Origin: Diospyros lotus
Lineage: Eukaryota; Streptophyta; Magnoliopsida; Ericales; Ebenaceae
DNA: 64,000 nt
NCBI RefSeq assembly: GCF_014633365.1
Contig: NC_068352.1
Location: 32,025,310-32,089,309, forward strand
Reading direction: 5' to 3'
In this document: positions 61,902 to 64,000 of the stretch, in pieces
How positions within the stretch are numbered: position 1 is the stretch's first letter
Layout of the letters: each line of letters opens with the position of its first letter
Translations under genes and position numbers: made by a program
Notes under the pieces: model-generated
Told to the model about the DNA's origin: nothing
Databases searched by the model: none
What the model saw: only the letters and a program-made list of their open reading frames with translations

Positions 61902-62071
61902 AATTAAAATTATAATATAAAAATTAAATTAAATTATAATTATAATATAAAAACAATTAAAATGAAATCCGCCTGCATAGCAGCGGGCGGACTTCGTCCG
62001 CCCAACAGCCCGCCTGCTGCTGGGTGGGCGGACGTTGAAGTCTGCCCGTTCAATTTGGGCGGACTTCATCT
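61843..62071. mobile_element. Foldback element with GC-rich GGGCGGACTTCA arms
   Basis: The left end AGGTGAAATCCGCCCAAC (61843-61860) and the reversed right end AGATGAAGTCCGCCCAAA (62054-62071) match at 15 of 18. Inside are further copies of the motif in both orientations, a perfect 8-bp-stem hairpin GGGCGGAC-TTC-GTCCGCCC (61985-62003) and an AAAAT microsatellite (61869-61900). It is a GC-rich patch in AT-rich DNA; the class is unknown. Confidence 0.6.
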
Positions 62072-62357
62072 ATTCCCCTATTTTATTTGGACGCGTGTTT
62101 CGAGGTAAAGTAGCAATTTCAAGGTAAGGGTATTTTTATCTTTTAATACTTTTAATCATCGTGTGTGTCAACCAATTCGGATCAAATAACATTTTTTTTT
62201 ACTTTTTATAGAGAAAGCACAACAATTGATATTTTAGAGAGTGAGAGCGATTGGCATCTCAGTTCGCATAGTAAATTTAGTGTGCTCTCTAAATAAGGTT
62301 AGCTATCATTTCCTATTTTTCTCATACTTTATAAAGTTGTATTCTATGATACTTTTT

Positions 62358-62496
62358 AAGCTTTTGGCTAACCATTATTCTTTTACTTTGTTGAGTTGAA
62401 CGTTTAGTAATTAGAGGTTCGCATTGCCAATGCTAATTTTCACGTAAAATAGTGATTGATTCATAAATATGATATTAGCACTCTAAACTATTATTT
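62358..62496 (+). repeat. 139-bp tandem duplication, copy 1
   Basis: The unit starts 'aagcttttggctaaccatta' and ends 'ctctaaactattattt'. The second copy follows directly at 62497-62636, with about eight differences and one extra base. Confidence 0.9.
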
Positions 62497-62636
62497 AAGC
62501 TTTTGGCTAGCCATTATTCTTCTACTCTATTGAGTTGAACCGTTTAGTAATTAGAGATTCGCATTGCCAATGCTAATTTTCACGTAAAATAGTGATTGAT
62601 TCATAAATATGATATTAGCACTCTAAACTATTATTT
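62497..62636 (+). repeat. 139-bp tandem duplication, copy 2
   Basis: It directly follows copy 1. Differences cluster in the first 80 bases; the last 60 are identical. It is noncoding. Confidence 0.9.
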
Positions 62637-63389
62637 AAGGAGTAGTCAGGTGTTTTCATTACAAATGATATATATCATTCGTTCGAATGTACCAATTCAA
62701 TGCTTAGGGATGCTCCATTAATTAACGGTTTATACTTTCATTGAGCTCTTATTAAGTTCTTCTACATGAGTATAAACAGGTGTTAGTATCACAAATGTGA
62801 GCATTTCACTTCAAAAGTTTTCAAGTATTTAGAGAACTTCATCGGAATTCGAGAGTTCGTATTTCAATAAACATCTTTTATAGATTTACTCAATGAAGTA
62901 TATATAGATTATTTTTTATTATTTTTACCTTATCTTTTTATAATTTTTATCATAAAATTACTCAATTTAAAGCTATAAATATTTTTTAATTTTTATAATA
63001 AAATTCTTACATACAAAAAAAAAAAAAAAAAATTATCTCGGTTGTGGGGACAAAACTTTTGTTTTTTTAGGACAGAAAATAACTGGACCATGAATAATCC
63101 AATTGTTTGGCAACAATGTGGGCCCCATTTAAAGATGACTATTGTTTTATTTGTTTTTAAGGAAAATGTATAGAGATCTCATGATCTCAAAAGTTGGAAA
63201 ATTAATTTGGAGGACCCCACAGGAAGCTTGACCTTTCATATGCCTCTCTTTGAATGGGTCTACTTGTGACAGTTAAATTATTTAGAGAATCATTAATTAG
63301 CATCACCACATTCCATGCTTGCGCAACTCTGATATTTTTAAATTAATTTGGAAAATTAATGATGTATCTAATTTTTAAATTAAATGTAA

Positions 63390-63840
63390 AAGTGTTTCCA
63401 AAAACGTCTTGTTTTGATATTTTTAAAATATTTTTTATCTTAAAATATTAAAAAAAACTAAAAAAAATTTTCCTAGCCATTTCCTGACATTTCAAAGCCA
63501 TTATATAATATTAAAAAAATATTATAAACATAATTCTAATTTTAAAAATGCGTTTTAGTTTCGTGATCACATTAAAGGCAGAAATAATTTCGTTTCTGTT
63601 TTCTTAGCAATCATGCTAGAGACAAAAGCAGCTTGTGTTTATGTTCGCTTGAATAGATAATAAAATTTATATTTATATTTGATTGATTAGTTATTTTTTT
63701 ATATTATAAATTATACTTACAAAAAAGTCACTATATTTTTTTTTCGTATGCATTTTTCTTATATTTCTATTTTTTATTTTATTAAAAAATATTATTTTAT
63801 CAATTTTATTTTATATCATATTCATTTAAAAAATATCATC
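63390..63840. repeat. Worn member of the CTATGTTGCACG repeat family
   Basis: 'aaaagtgtttccaaaaacgt', 'cattatataatattaaaaaa', 'tgattagttatttttttata' and 'ttatacttacaaaaaagtca' line up in order with 30969-31372 and 43055-43440. The ends are not definable. Confidence 0.45.
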
Positions 63841-64000
63841 TCAATGACAAGAGCCACCCCCAAAAAATATCAAATATCCAAGCCACAAAACTATGTGACC
63901 TAGTCATTGCCCTTTGTTACAGGGTGTTTGCCACAAAAATTGTCACTCTAGTGTATATGAAAAGGATGATGCTTTTTGGCCAGAGACTAATTAAGTCCAA

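Larger units (their letters stand above)
61268..64000. other. Upstream region of the receptor kinase
   Basis: The first 250 bases form its promoter and leader. Beyond lie a GC-armed foldback (61843-62071), a 139-bp tandem duplication (62358-62636) and a worn repeat at about 63390-63840. No gene is seen up to the window end. Confidence 0.6.

Overview
The window is nuclear DNA of a dicot flowering plant; the species cannot be told from the sequence. The evidence is GT-AG introns, plant-only gene families (B-box regulator, chloroplast-targeted proteins, TRICHOME BIREFRINGENCE-LIKE proteins, malectin/LRR receptor kinase) and AT-rich spacers full of SINEs, foldback/MITE elements, an LTR remnant and a plastid-DNA insertion. 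Six genes look intact and one is a pseudogene. Exon models were built by hand from ORFs, GT/AG sites, codon phase and remembered family proteins, with no database search.

Layout. 1-7.2 kb: a BBX22-like double B-box gene (+), whose first intron carries a decayed plastid cemA-petA segment, itself split by a solo LTR. 9.6-10.9 kb: a single-exon WD40 gene (-) like ROOT INITIATION DEFECTIVE 3. 12.8-20.1 kb: VTE6 (-), phytyl-phosphate kinase, with introns full of SINE and MITE copies. 20.9-24.4 kb: the plastid ribosomal protein L13 gene (+), divergent from VTE6 over about 0.8 kb. 25.7-47.1 kb: three TBL genes in tandem (-) with the same five-exon plan. The first (25.7-28.1 kb) is a pseudogene: a TGA replaces a conserved Cys codon and a SINE sits in exon 3. 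The other two are intact. 50.7-61.3 kb: a 24-exon LRR-malectin receptor kinase (-) of subfamily LRR VIII-2. 61.3-64 kb: repeats only.

How it fits together. From memory, the Arabidopsis genes for BBX22, VTE6, plastid RPL13 and TBL42 lie close together on chromosome 1 (At1g78600 to At1g78710), and the LIK1-type kinase At3g14840 is next to TBL41 (At3g14850). The gene order here therefore looks like an old conserved block combining both neighbourhoods. VTE6 and RPL13 both act in the chloroplast, and BBX22 is a light-signalling regulator with a G-box upstream. The TBL genes and the receptor kinase act in the secretory pathway, cell wall or cell surface.

The noncoding DNA records a layered insertion history: an LTR in a plastid insertion, a SINE in a coding exon with an 18-bp target duplication, foldback elements nested in each other, and a 1-kb tandem duplication in which each copy later gained its own retroposon. 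I found no convincing tRNA, rRNA or CRISPR and no clearly undescribed protein system.
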